Shown in pieces: positions 35,801 through 45,624 of a DNA stretch of 64,000 nt. Under the pieces are notes generated by a model that ran no database searches, had not been told where the DNA came from, and was given only the letters and a program-made list of their open reading frames with translations. The DNA lies in the NCBI GenBank assembly GCA_039619475.1, contig CM077115.1:506437352-506501351 (forward strand), given 5' to 3'. The stretch comes from Icerya purchasi (lineage: Eukaryota; Arthropoda; Insecta; Hemiptera; Monophlebidae). The position numbers were made by a program, and so were the translations under genes. Each line of letters opens with the position of its first letter. Position 1 is the first letter of the stretch.

Positions 35801-36620
35801 GAGAATCATGGACATCTTGTATTCTTGAGACATAGGAATCCACCACTGAGCTGAATTTAGCCCAGTCAACCCGGGATAGATTCCACTGAGGATTAAGAGC
35901 AGGTTCGGAAACAGTAAGATAAGAGAAATCAAAAAAGGAAATAAGGATAGGAACGTGATCACTTCCAAAGGTGCCATCCAAAGTTCTCCAGCTAAGTTGC
36001 AAACTGATGGAAGAAGAACAGAAGGTAAGATCAAGAGAACTAGTAACTGAAGCGTTTCTGAAAAAAGTAGGCGAAGAATCATTAAGTAAAACTAAGTTAT
36101 TGTTGAGGAAAAAATCTTCTAGAATCACACCATTTCGGTTGTAATGTGAGCAGCCCCAGAGCGGCGAGCGAGCGTTCAAATCACCTCCAACGATAAAGGG
36201 ATGAGGAATTGAATTAAGGAAGAGTAAAAAAGAAGAGTCCCGGAGGATATAAGACGGAGGAATGTAGACAGATATTATGTGAAGAGGATCAGAAGACTTG
36301 GAAGGTATTGAAATATGAACTATGTTCAAGACATGGAGTGAGGAAGAAAGAGGAAGTTGAACATTGTGTTCAGTAAATTGAATGTCTTTTTTAATAAGAA
36401 TTGCAGCGCCACCATATCCATCATCCCGATCAGACCTGATCGCATAATAGTTTTTACGGGTGAAATGAGTATTCTGTTTAAGCCATGTTTCTGAAAGCAA
36501 GGCTATGTTAATCTCATTTTGACTGAGCAGAGCCTCTAAGGACCCTCTATTTGCTCTAAGGCTTCGGCAATTCCACTGTAAAACTTTTAAATTAGAACAC
36601 ATATTTGTAGGAGAAAACAT
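32865..36620 (-). CDS. LINE ORF2 polyprotein: endonuclease, RT, RNase H
   Basis: Intact 1251-residue ORF2. It nicks target DNA, reverse-transcribes the element RNA and removes RNA from the hybrid. APE-type endonuclease, residues about 10-230: N17 (QWNCRS), E44 (LSETW), D147/N149 (GGDLNA), D197 (SLDLTF) and S220-D221-H222 are all present. Reverse transcriptase, about 450-760: motif A D578 (FIDISAAFD), motif B GLPQGSCLSPTLFN and motif C FYADD with D666-D667. RNase H, about 957-1085: D961 (FTDGS), E996, D1021 (SDSKSALQ), H1068 (WVPSHAGIDGNE) and D1078. A C-terminal cysteine/histidine cluster ends CDPDHVLFEC (about 1189-1198). No stop or frameshift interrupts it. The start chosen is the first ATG of the frame. 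The protein could be functional, though this DNA copy lacks a complete 5' end. Confidence 0.95.
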   Translation of the reverse strand: MFSPTNMCSNLKVLQWNCRSLRANRGSLEALLSQNEINIALLSETWLKQNTHFTRKNYYAIRSDRDDGYGGAAILIKKDIQFTEHNVQLPLSSSLHVLNIVHISIPSKSSDPLHIISVYIPPSYILRDSSFLLFLNSIPHPFIVGGDLNARSPLWGCSHYNRNGVILEDFFLNNNLVLLNDSSPTFFRNASVTSSLDLTFCSSSISLQLSWRTLDGTFGSDHVPILISFFDFSYLTVSEPALNPQWNLSRVDWAKFSSVVDSYVSRIQDVHDSQCQYNSFILAITNALSLSCPPPRFPSQTKPKSSSYLWWNDECKRAYDLSSRTFRTFRSNSTLENFLAHKRANAKTRSTIKAAKRMSWRKYCSSFTRNTPLSRIWSLARAFKSSSAGHSSNHFLSDDNLSIFIDSIAPPYVPCLEETMLSSTPILSPHFLTSPFHINELQFSLHKASKSSPGIDGIPYLVLQNLSDSALQFLNSLFNSFVDTCNTPSSWNTFIVIPIPKKNSSSFRPIALASCLRKLFESILNRRLVWWLENLNILPSNMFGFRPGLGPADCISLFVSDIYKSSIDKKYTLAAFIDISAAFDNVYLPCLKEKMLSISIPPTFVDLVLNLMLNRSIRLSSATDSPSRKVFRGLPQGSCLSPTLFNIYMLNVATLPISSSSLFYADDILLYSSAMDITTANEVLNRSLSVLELSLSSIHLSASSSKSSCVIFSLRPYNLATVNVSLNNLPISLVNCFCYLGVFLNSRLSFFEHINFLNISCRKRLNLFKALSHTRWGGDPQILILLYKSIILSKLDYCSFIYGNASKSLLSKLDLTQNLVLRFCLRALNSTPIPALLAESNVKPLFIRRSHLGYSFLVKRLSISFSKIRLTYLSIFHKWRFSPNKCPILALISHRLDKFSSYTISHSKLPYFIFNFFVFFHPPKLFSLPSSSKTSGSAVVNQEFNFLINSSFPFHSLIFTDGSKSSGGVAAAFFSPANNSAQSFRLPAFCSIFSAELYAILRAVIFISSTRSSDRYLIISDSKSALQAISSPFPSYSLDFIVFRIRSLIYSLSLSHSISIDLLWVPSHAGIDGNETVDSLARLALHSPHFVKKIPGHNILPLSKRMNVRLWSDVYPCSFSNPNSFYLFIQPSPPSCSWFYHFPTLKRFSIITICRLRFNHTLLPSSRHRFALFPSPYCPLHSGDCSFVCDPDHVLFECASLSSERNILYVQLLKLNYPTPYSASYILALPSSNVVPILVSFLSSISDRIKI

Positions 36621-36989
36621 AATAGCATATGAAGCTAAAGCTCAAATTGACTATCGCCAACCAGCTGCAGTTCAAGTGCGGCAAAGAACATACAGAGGAA
36701 GTATGAGAAGGAAAAAAGCAGAAATGTGCAATAGGTAAAACTAAGTTACCGAGGAAGGGCGCTAGACCCTTTAAAAGTTTAAACCACTGAGTAAAAGTAA
36801 AAAGGTTTAGATATAAGAAGGAGATTAATTTAAAACAGTCGACTCTTAAACTCTGGGTACTCATTTTGGGAGACTTGTTAAGAGAGTGTTCTATACGAAA
36901 GAAAAGAAGTAAGAGAGAAGAGCAGAAAACAGAGAAAGAAAAGAAAAGAAGAGAAAAGAAAAAAGAAAGAAGAAAAAAAAAACAAAAAA
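36621..36989 (-). other. inter-ORF spacer with polypyrimidine tract
   Basis: Between the ORF1 stop and the ORF2 ATG, on the coding (minus) strand, lie about 100 nt of almost pure C/T (plus-strand purines at about 36895-36995) followed by mixed sequence. An overlapping T-rich open frame (36592-37020) is low-complexity and probably not translated. The tract may help downstream ORF2 translation or RNA binding; this is inference. Confidence 0.5.
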
Positions 36990-37285
36990 CTAATTTGTTT
37001 GATTCTCTACTGTAGAACATGAGTGGATTAAGTGGAAAAATTTATATGCTAACTTTTGGAATTCAGGATTACTGCGCAGTTGTGGAGAGATTTCTTGGAA
37101 GTTTAAAATAAAATTCATCCTGTCAGCTGCCTCGGGAGCTGATACAGGTAAGGAAAGATTAAGGTTAGCCGGAGCATTATTTGGCACCTCGGAGTTTTTA
37201 GTAACGGGACTAGATTTATTGACCGAAGAATGGTTTGAAAAGAAAAGTCCGTCTGGATAATCGCGGTTATTAGAAGGAAGAGGAG
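36990..37285 (-). pseudogene. LINE ORF1 C-terminal remnant
   Basis: From the 5' truncation at 37285 an open frame of about 98 codons runs to a stop at 36990. It includes NNRDYPDGLFFSNHSS, then a stretch rich in Asn, Pro and Ser, and ends in a hydrophobic segment NPEFQKLAYKFFHLIHS. Its position before ORF2 on the same strand identifies it as the end of ORF1 (RNA-binding, gag-like protein). The diagnostic zinc-knuckle or coiled-coil region is not in the retained part. Confidence 0.7.
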
Positions 37286-37297
37286 GAAAGTTTACTT
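37286..37297. repeat. target-site duplication, right copy
   Basis: GAAAGTTTACTT at the truncated 5' border of the LINE, identical to 32779-32790. Confidence 0.9.
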
Positions 37298-38060
37298 ATA
37301 ATCACATGTATTCTCATATTGCTCGCCGCGTACATTATATATTTATATTTTTCAATTTTAGCACCATAGATTTTAATTAAAATCGTACAACGCAACTAGA
37401 GCCACTGTTGAAAACATCATTTTATGCTAGCAGTCACCGTCGAAGACTAAAGACCAATTTGAAATGTTGCATTTAGTCGAAAAATTTTTAATTCAAACTG
37501 TTTTGTTTTTTTTTTTAAATCAGGCCTACTGTGCCGTATATAGAAAGGCCCTGGAGCGTGGAAAATATAATCGAATATTAGAGAAAACCCGGAGAGGTTA
37601 CGGAACTAAGGACGGGTAACTTTGCATTCCCCTATTCTTTGCAATGAATTCCGAATGAGATGATGGAGGAGAGAGCATAGATCGGATTTTAGAAAATTTA
37701 AAGCACTCAAAAGAATGTGAATTGGGACACTTGACTCCCACAGTAACACTAAGAGGATTGTTAGAGAAAATGTGCAAGAATAGGAGGTTTGTTTGTGGCT
37801 AACGCGTAAAATGTTTTTTTTTGATATGAGCCGGTCAAGGTAAAAAGGATATCGCGATTTAAACGTATTTGCTGGTCGCAGAGAGACTTTGAATCAATTC
37901 TTTTGAGAAAATCGGAAGGTCAAGAAATGTTTCTTAGTTCACTACCGGAGATACTGGGATAGCTTGTACTGGAAGAGTTGAAATTGAGATGATGAATTCG
38001 GCAATCGAGCGTTGCTTGCAAATTCGAAAATTTTTTAAACAAGCGAGGAAATAAGAGTAT
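37298..38060. other. spacer, no gene recognised
   Basis: Purine-biased plus strand that may be old LINE coding sequence leading into the fragment at 38.1 kb, but no domain can be identified. Confidence 0.4.
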
Positions 38061-38129
38061 CTTTTCATAAACTGACTGCAACATCAACGGCTATTTCAAT
38101 TTGACCAAGACTGACGATTCAATAATAAC

Positions 38130-38330
38130 CGTGCAGCCTCTGCTGAATGTGTTTTGTAGAGGGGGACTTTAGTGCACATTTTGATTGAATGTAGTTAGAT
38201 GAAATTTCCTAAAAGACGCACGAACTGCTGCGAGATTTTTGACACCATGCTGGAAGAACTGGCAGAGACTAAGCATGTAAAGGAGAGAAAAATAGAGCAG
38301 AAGAATTGAAAGCTTCACGTACATGTATAA
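38130..38330 (+). pseudogene. possible LINE C-terminal zinc-knuckle fragment
   Basis: In changing plus frames the text reads CSLC (about 38134), then TLVHILIECS (about 38168-38197), then KRRTNCCEIFDTMLEELAET. A C-x2-C ... H-x3-4-C pattern with H-x-LIEC is common at the C terminus of arthropod LINE proteins. Stops and frame changes show decay. No RT lies nearby, so the assignment rests on this motif only. Confidence 0.4.
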
Positions 38331-38334
38331 AAAT

Positions 38335-39527
38335 GGACGTTTTTTTTTTCTTCTTCGAAAGCGCGCTTGGCACAAATAAAGAGAATAAGATAATTTAAGA
38401 GCTTGAGCGAGAATAGAGTTCGCGATAAAGTTGAGATGGGTGCCCTTCTTCACTATCGCATGACTGATTGCAGGTGAAGTTCAAAAAGTCTACACTGCCA
38501 GTGTCGATGTGTTTTGTAATAATTAACAATTTCGGATTTCATGTAGATTAGTAAAATGCAGATACGAAAAATAAATAAGATACTCGTATTTAAAAGTATT
38601 TTTAAAAAAAGTGAATTTGAAAGGTTTTTTTAATCTTCAGTTTCCGTTCCGGGAACAGGAGAGAAGAAACTCGAACGAGGAAAAATAAATTCATTAATAA
38701 AATGCAACCGTATCAAAGCGTATTGAGTAAAATCGAAAAAAGGGGAACTATATTCGGATGCTGGTAGGCAGGTTGTGCGAGCGAAAAAGAAGCTAGAAAC
38801 CAGAAATGAATTAATACGAACAATTTAGCGCAATTACCATGTCGCGAATCAAAAGCGAAATAAAATAAATTACAAAAGACGTGAATAAGGGGGGATTTAT
38901 TGTATAATTCGAAACTGGTGATCTATTTGTTTGAAATCCGGCGAATAGCGGATTTTTGCTTTTTCGTTTTATTATCCGAGAGCGTAGCGGATGGCAACGA
39001 AATATTACATATATTAAAAGGATATATTTTAATCTCAAATTTTGTTTCAATTAAATCGCCCTTTACAGCGTAAAACGAGAAAATAAATTAATTTGTTAAA
39101 GATAAAATAATAAAAAATAAATAAATACTCGCAGTAAGAAAAATCTGAAATATAAAAGGACCTTTCATTATAGCTTTTTCCGATAAATCTAATTACACTG
39201 CGCTGTGATCTTTTTCAGTCTTTACCAAAAGCACACACCGGGTTCGGCGGTCGTTACACCTTCTTTCTCGCTGCATTACACACTACAATCGTGGTAATTG
39301 CTTGCAAGTCGCAAACAGCTAAAACTACTCTCAACATATATTGTTGGTATACTTATTGTAATGGTTTTTACTTACTGCTAATATATTACAAATAAATAAA
39401 TATGTTGCAGTTACTCGATGTTGTTATATTTACGTTATACGAATTCATATTCACTATTCACACGTGGATTATGTTTAATAATGTAAAACGACTTCACTAA
39501 AACATTGTTATAAACATTTTTGAAAAA
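38335..39527. other. AT-rich spacer
   Basis: No gene or repeat family recognised. Confidence 0.45.
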
Positions 39528-39593
39528 CAATTGAAATATTTAAAAAATGCAATTGAAATATTTAAAAAATGCAATTGAAATATTTAAAAAACA
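39528..39593. repeat. 22-bp tandem repeat, 3 copies
   Basis: Three consecutive near-identical units beginning CAATTGAAATATTTAAAAAA. The last unit differs only at its end. Confidence 0.95.
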
Positions 39594-39612
39594 TTTTAAA
39601 AAGTTACTGTTT

Positions 39613-39653
39613 GACCGGTGTTTCGTCTGGATTATACAGACATATTCATGGAC
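39613..39653 (-). repeat. dispersed stem-loop motif, copy 1
   Basis: On the minus strand: GTCCATGAATAT, a stem GTCTG-TATAATC-CAGAC, then GAAACACCGGTC. A similar block is at 41801-41847. The stem followed by GAAA resembles half of a hammerhead ribozyme core, but the CUGAUGA box is not preserved, so a ribozyme call is not justified. Confidence 0.45.
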
Positions 39654-39659
39654 TAATGA

Positions 39660-40175
39660 TGTATTATTGTCGTCATAATTTCTCTGTATTTGTTTTCTCG
39701 CTAAAATTTGGCTTTTGTAATAAAAATTATGCGCTAGGACAACTATGACAAATGATTATAAGCTCTCTGGTTTTATTGATTTCCTCGGTTGTTGCGATTG
39801 ATTCCCCACCCCCCGTGATTATTTCCCACCGTCTCGTAAAAAAACTGGTATGTGGAAAAAGGAAATATCGAGGGAAATGTCTGAAAAATGGTACAGAGGG
39901 TAAAGGCTACGTTCTGAATCTTTCCGTATTATTCATTTATGCATTTATTTTTTTTTTTTCCTTTTTTCTCGTTACTTCCCTTTCAAAAAAAAAAAAGATC
40001 ACGAATTCGACTTTGAATATATTAAACTATCTACAGGTATTTGTGTACAGATGCGTATTTATGTTGCGTGTACGTATGCGCAGGTATGTGTACGTAACTT
40101 GGACGGATATAATATTTAGGTTTATTACTATTATCATTTATCCAATAATCACGAGTAGATTGTAATTTTGTTGAT
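39660..40175. other. AT-rich spacer
   Basis: The open frame 39752-40165 is T-rich, low in complexity and without a recognised domain. Its 3' end runs into the retroelement tail. Confidence 0.4.
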
Positions 40176-40179
40176 TTGA

Positions 40180-40271
40180 ATAAACGATAATAAGAGCGTC
40201 GGCCATTCACGCAACGGACATACTTAGCCTGTGAGACCCACAACTTTTTTAAAATATAAAAAAAGAAAAAA
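40180..40271 (+). repeat. retroelement 3' tail, copy 2
   Basis: Second copy of the 10146-10233 repeat: AATAAACGATAATAAGAG, CACGCAACGGACATACTT, GTGAGACCCACAACTT and an A-rich end. About 80% of the aligned bases agree by eye. Confidence 0.6.
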
Positions 40272-40274
40272 AAA

Positions 40275-41800
40275 GTATTTAGTTAATTTCACCGTTGCAC
40301 CGTAACTCGATTTTGGTGCGAGCGCTGTTTTACTACGACTCGCATTCCGGCTATTGAGAAATTTCGACGGTTTCGACTTAATTTTATTCCAGCAGCTATT
40401 ATTATTTGGTTAGCGGCAAGATGTAAGCGGTTTAAAACATTCATTCGCTCGTCGTTTTGAGACGGAACTCTCGTATGGAAATCAAAGTCCGACGCAATTG
40501 TGTCGCTGATCAAGACTTCTATTTCTATAGACGCTACTACTGCCAAAAAATATACTTAAAAGCTTCAGCCATTTTTTTTGTTTTTTTTTCTGAAATAACA
40601 TTTTAACTATTTTACAACATTATACATTGGTTTGGCAAGATGGTACGTGCGAGTTCATCGCTTATTAACGTTTTTATTCGTAAATATTATCTTAATGATA
40701 TACAATCCTTACGTGTAAATAACACAAGTACGCAAAACATCTTAATACAAGTGAGACCTGTGTCCAGTTGACGTAATATATAAGGATGTTGTGGCCGACA
40801 AGCAGGACTTTCGAAAATACCGATGTTACTTTTTTGAAAAAGTTCCCAGCGTATAAGGAGATGTTCAGTGAGTACGTAAGAAGTGGAAGGAATGCGTGTG
40901 GAAAAAAGGGGATAAAATTTGTACGGACAGAGCGTGTTCAAACTATAAGTGTAGGAAGATGCTTACTAGCCTGTTGAATGCATTTTCAAACTAATTGTGG
41001 AATTGTTTTGTCCAGAAACATAACGCTGGAGAAGTTGCTTGTTTAGAGTGATGTTTGACTGGAGTGAAACCTCGTCGGGTCGTAAAATATCGAAAGTTAT
41101 CGTTTGCGCGCTAAAGATCACATAAATAAATTGAAAAAGAGCTAAATAGGAATCGGTGATGAAAACTTGCGCAAGACTGGCAATTTGATTTTTTACGGGT
41201 TTTCTCTTTTCTCTTCATGTTACTATATCCCTCTTTCTTTCTCTCGCAAAGGAGGTTGCTTGCTTCCATACACTCATTTTCCTCGCCTCTATTGACTTGT
41301 TCTTTTCGTATCGAATTTGGCGGTATTTGAAAGTCCTTCTCGATTATAACTTTTAATTCCAGTTGAGAAAATATAATTCAAATATCTCCATAAAACTCTC
41401 GTGTAATTCGTCAAACAGACACATTAGTATTATTCAGATGGTTAGAATCGTAAATAATCATATTTCATCAGAATAAAAATCACAACATTACCTTGCTTCA
41501 GACAAGGGGATTCACAGATAAAAGTCCTTCTTGAAGAATAAAAACTGGATTCTGTACAATTTTCTCTAGCTTCTTATCCTGAACGTTGGTTTATACGTTC
41601 ACTAATGTACACACAAGTATGTATACATATTATAACAATAATAATAATAATAACTGATTTGATTTGATATCACCCCGTGTAAGGAATTCATGTAATGTTA
41701 CATTTTCGTTACATGAATATCATAACATACAGCTGAATTGTAAAAAATGACTAAAATCACATAATAATATATGTAAAAAAGGAATAACATAAAATAATAT
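40275..41800. other. spacer, no gene recognised
   Basis: Short overlapping open frames at 40687-40977 on both strands, none with a recognised domain. An (AAT)n run is at 41636-41652. Confidence 0.45.
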
Positions 41801-41847
41801 TGCAGCCCGATCGGTTTCGTCTGTTTATCTCAGGCATATTCACGGAC
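41801..41847 (-). repeat. dispersed stem-loop motif, copy 2
   Basis: On the minus strand: GTCCGTGAATAT, GCCTG-AGATAAA-CAGAC, then GAAACCGATCGGGCTGCA. It matches copy 1 at 39613-39653 in order and spacing; the stem has one mismatch. Confidence 0.45.
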
Positions 41848-41849
41848 TG

Positions 41850-42478
41850 AATTTATTTATTTATTTATTTATTATTCGAGATGTGTGTAATCATTATCTA
41901 ATAATTAGTCGATATATGTGAACATAAATAAATAACTAATTAAATAATTAAGGAATTGAAATTATAGTATATAGTTAATTTTAAATAGTTTTAATATCAA
42001 ATAATGTATTTCTAACTGTTTGTTGTACGTTTAATGTTATGTTTCGACATTTATTTACATTTTGCTATGTTTAACATTTTACTACCATTAATGAGTTTTA
42101 AAATTAACATATCGTTCTCTATATCGTATGTTATTGTATGATTTTCTATAATTATGTGGTTCGCAACAGTTGATTTTTCTAAATATTTATATCTGATCGC
42201 GTATACTCTTTATAGCACGTTTTGAAATTTCCTTTAGCCTATTTCGTTGCAACTGTTAGATTTTAATACATATGTACCACCCGGTTTATGAAATATGTTA
42301 TTATTTTTATTGTCTGAATTAAGTGTTATTAATTTATTAAAAAGTTTATTGTTATTATTTTTAGAAATATTCGTTAAAATATTTAATTAATATTATCCAT
42401 TTAGTGAACTTTGATTTATACTTCATTGAATAAAAATATAACATTACGTAAATGCATACACTATGGTTTACTTTGTTA

Positions 42479-42521
<43 letters not shown>

Positions 42522-45180
42522 TGAACCTCTCGCTAAGGAGGAACATCCCCTGGAACACCCCAGATAATATCTGCAATTCTTCGGTTTTAACTGTCTACGT
42601 CATTTTTAAAATCGATACAAAAACATTACATTACATGATTTTTCGTATTACTTCTAGAAATTGCATAGATATCAATATGTATGTGTATATATATATGTTA
42701 TTATGTGTAGCAGATTAAAATAATAATGAAAAAAGAAAAGAAATTAACGAGGGGTAGGGAGCATCCAATAAAAATCTTATCAGAAGGGAAATTGAAACTT
42801 AATTAAAAAATTTCTGGAACAGGTGCGAACAGACTGTCGAGCGGAGCGGAGAGTTGGGTAATTTTTTAATATCGGTTTCTTTGTGGAAAAAACGAAGCGA
42901 TCTTTTGACCGGGTCTGGCCGCTGTTCAGGGCTTGTAAATTTCATTATGGTAGTTTAAATTTCGAGCGAACCACCTCCGCCGCTAATGGGAAAAATCTTT
43001 TAAATAGAAAACACATTCAACCCCTTAAGCGATTTTATGCAGGGTAATCCGAGTTACGGTATTCTGGTTTTCTTCTCCTCATCTTGACCCTTCTGCGGGT
43101 GTTTATGACGTACTCACACACATGCAGCCGATCCGGCGACGATACTGTACGCAGCGGGACCAACCGAGTTGCAAGTAAATAGGAGAGCGCGCACACAAAG
43201 GCACACCGGCACGCACACTCTAGCGATGGGGCATAAATCTAAAGGATATTTCACGCTCTACGCTCGACTGTCGACTGACTTATTACATGTATTCGCCGGT
43301 TGAGAAGGGTCCGCGTAGGCCTCGGTCTTCCTCGAGCGACAGGCTACGGCAAATCGTTTGAAATTCTGAAGGACACTGTTGCAGGTGCAGAACAAAGTTG
43401 GTGGATTCTTCAAAAGGCTTTGCGACCTGATTATTATCTGCCCATAAACTACCGCATATTCTCGCTACAGCCAAACCTACACCATGCGCGGCCACAACTA
43501 ACTAATTATCTTCTCTTCACTTCCTACCCGCTGATACCTTTTACGTCTGTTCGCCGTTTTCTATAGATATCCGAACAGTTATTTCCAATAATAACCGATT
43601 TTAAAATAACAACCAGCATACCACCCCGTGTATAATTTTCAACGAAATAACCGAAATACAGATGTACGAGTATATGTATTAACGATTTCGTTCAACTTCT
43701 TCATGTTACGGTTTTTGCCTAATAACCAGATATCGCTTAAACCTACGTTTCCCTCTTGTTCCGTTTAAAATCGAAAACGCCGCTATCAACATTTATTCTT
43801 AACAATAACTAAAAACTCCTATTATACGCAGTAAAATATTACCGAAGAATAGCTGTTCGAATATGATTAATTATTTTAACTAATTATTTTAATTAATTAT
43901 TTTAATAATTAATCGTTTCGCAGAAGGACGAAATGAAAACTGTACAACTAGACCAAGTAGATTATTAAATGACTTCATAAACTTTTTTGCATAGCCTGAA
44001 GCCTATTTATTCACGCGCGGTTATGAAGCTATTGCGGCACACAAACGTAATAAGTGTAAATAAAATTGTTTTAAATAATTTTCGAAGGCGTTAATAAATT
44101 TATTTTTGATACCGACCATCGTCGAGAAATTTTAGCTGATGATGGTTGTGGTGCAATCGGACGGATTCAAAAATTAATGCATATCAACGTAGTGCCTCTG
44201 AAAATTATTTAAAATAGAATGATTTTAATTTTGTGCACTAAAATATTCATCTTAAAATAAATGATACGTTAGTAATGCCTGCGAATTAAAAGAAGTAAAT
44301 TTTTTCGAAATAAAACAAAAAAAAACAACAAAATATTCCGGTTTTATTTAAAACGATTGCACTTTTTAGTATTCTCCGTTCAGAGTAACAGATTAAAATA
44401 TCTGGTTGAGCTGTTTTCATTTATTTATTTATAGCGGTCCTTTTTTCTGTTTGTTTTTTTTTTTTTTAATAGAAGCCTGATGGTTTATTTAGTTGTTTTC
44501 GTGCGAAGATTAATTAAATTTTTCTCGGTTGCTTTAATATGGGCGCGTGTAAGGCGATTTCTGTACGACATATTTAATTCGTAATATTCCATTAAGTGTC
44601 CTCTTTCGTTATTTTATTTATTAGATGAAAACTTACAAAACGCGTATTTTTTTTCATTGGTAACTTTTTATTGTAGTAACTAAAATTCGCTTTCTTCAAT
44701 TTAATTTTCGATTTGAGTTGATTTCGTTCTATTCCTGACCTTTACCTGGATTTTACTAAATTCGCAGTCAGCTTCACCTAAAGAGGATAATGAATTGTGC
44801 AAAATATGAAATTTCTTAAACTAGACTGACATCTCTTTTCAAGGCGTAAGTAATTCGATTAGGGTCTATTGTATACTGAATATATCTCATTAACGATACA
44901 CTTAGTTTTCAATTATGGTTAAATATTTTTATTCAGATAGGAGCTGGGAAAGAATGTAGGGTTTGAATTACGAATGGTAACTAGAGTACATTTTAGCTTA
45001 GTATAAAATTGTTTTTGCAAAAGTTGTCTTTTTTGTCCTTAGAGAGGCACTTTCAGCATAATTTCAAGAATGCCTATCAAACGTGAACTAAAGATCGGCG
45101 AATAAATTAAAGGAATATAAAAAGCAGTAATTATTCCGCACTCATGGAGAACCGAACAGAGACTTATCGAGACTTATACG
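41850..45180. other. AT-rich spacer with TA microsatellite
   Basis: Includes (TTTA)n at 41849-41873 and (TA)n at 42482-42517. The stretch 43100-43560 is GC-richer with short open frames on both strands, but no domain or convincing splice pair was found. An ATTATTTTAATTA repeat patch lies at 43870-43912. Confidence 0.45.
42482..42517. repeat. (TA)n microsatellite
   Basis: About 18 tandem TA units, the source of spurious Ile-Tyr frames on both strands. Confidence 0.95.
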
Positions 45181-45188
45181 CACGATCA

Positions 45189-45271
45189 ATTTTTTTTTTT
45201 TTTTTTTTTCTTTTTTTTTAATAATAATTTGCGGGTCCCACAACATAATTATATCATTTATTTGTACAATT
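45189..45271 (-). repeat. short 5'-truncated retroelement tail with TSD
   Basis: On the minus strand: GTACAAATAAATGATATAAT, then TTGTGGGACCCGC, a TTATTATT stretch and a long A-rich tail (T run on plus). CACGATCA occurs on both sides (45181-45188 and 45272-45279). This looks like a very short LINE-type insertion. Family unknown. Confidence 0.55.
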
Positions 45272-45308
45272 CACGATCATTGTGTAAGAAGTATTTAATT
45301 TTCTAAAG

Positions 45309-45620
45309 GTAGCGCGCGGTAGCCTAGTGGTTAAGGTGCTCGGCTACCATCAAACCAGAGGTGTCATAAGTTTTCGAGACTTGTCTCGTTCCGGATCCAA
45401 GTGGCTGTCCCCCCATTGGTATATACAAAATCCGAAATTGAATTGGGTGCCAGAAAATTTTATCTGGGCGAGAGTAAAGGCGGCTGAGAGAAAGGAACTG
45501 GCCCCAGTATTCTCATCAGATCCATTATTAGTACATTAAGGAAAAGCTTAACTTTTTACAATCCATGATACCTCATCAAGGATATATGGGACTTGCTTTA
45601 CTTTTTTGCTGTCGCGATGT
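45309..45620 (+). repeat. tRNA-derived SINE, copy 3 (best preserved)
   Basis: The head resembles a tRNA gene: A-box TAGCCTAGTGG at 45320-45330, then TTAAGGTGCTCGGCTACCA, and a decayed B-box-like CGTTCCGGATCC at 45387-45398. The tRNA-unrelated body shares AGAAAGGAACTGGCCCCAG, TATTCTCATCAGATCCATTA and a GATACCTCATCA...TTTACTTTTTT end with the copy at 14.2 kb. It is transcribed by RNA polymerase III if active and copied by a LINE in trans. The open frame 45327-45539 is incidental. Confidence 0.75.
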
Positions 45621-45624
45621 GAAT

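Larger units (their letters stand above)
32791..37285 (-). mobile_element. 4.5-kb RNase H-bearing non-LTR retrotransposon
   Basis: Minus-strand LINE with, in its own 5'-to-3' order, the tail end of ORF1, a pyrimidine-rich inter-ORF spacer of about 370 bp, a complete ORF2, a short 3' UTR ending in AGTCGGCCAAGCCC, and poly(A) (T run 32789-32806). A 12-bp duplication flanks it. The 5' end falls inside ORF1, so the copy is 5'-truncated. Domain order EN-RT-RNase H places it in the I superfamily (I/Outcast/LOA-type clades). The exact clade needs a tree. The unbroken ORF2 and exact TSD indicate recent insertion. Confidence 0.93.

Noticed and set aside
33042..36082. Open frames antisense or in other frames across the 4.5-kb LINE
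   Set aside because: All lie inside the intact ORF2 reading frame and show no domains of their own.
36592..37020. 142-codon frame between LINE ORF1 and ORF2
   Set aside because: Phe/Leu/Ser-rich translation of the polypyrimidine spacer, overlapping the start of ORF2. Unlikely to be a third ORF.
43283..43566. GC-richer patch with frames on both strands considered as an exon
   Set aside because: No consistent splice-site pair or known domain. A TTGCAG|GT text is present but isolated.
45309..45400. Considered as a genuine tRNA gene
   Set aside because: The B box is degenerate, no acceptor-stem pairing is evident and a long unrelated body shared with another locus follows, so a SINE is the better reading.
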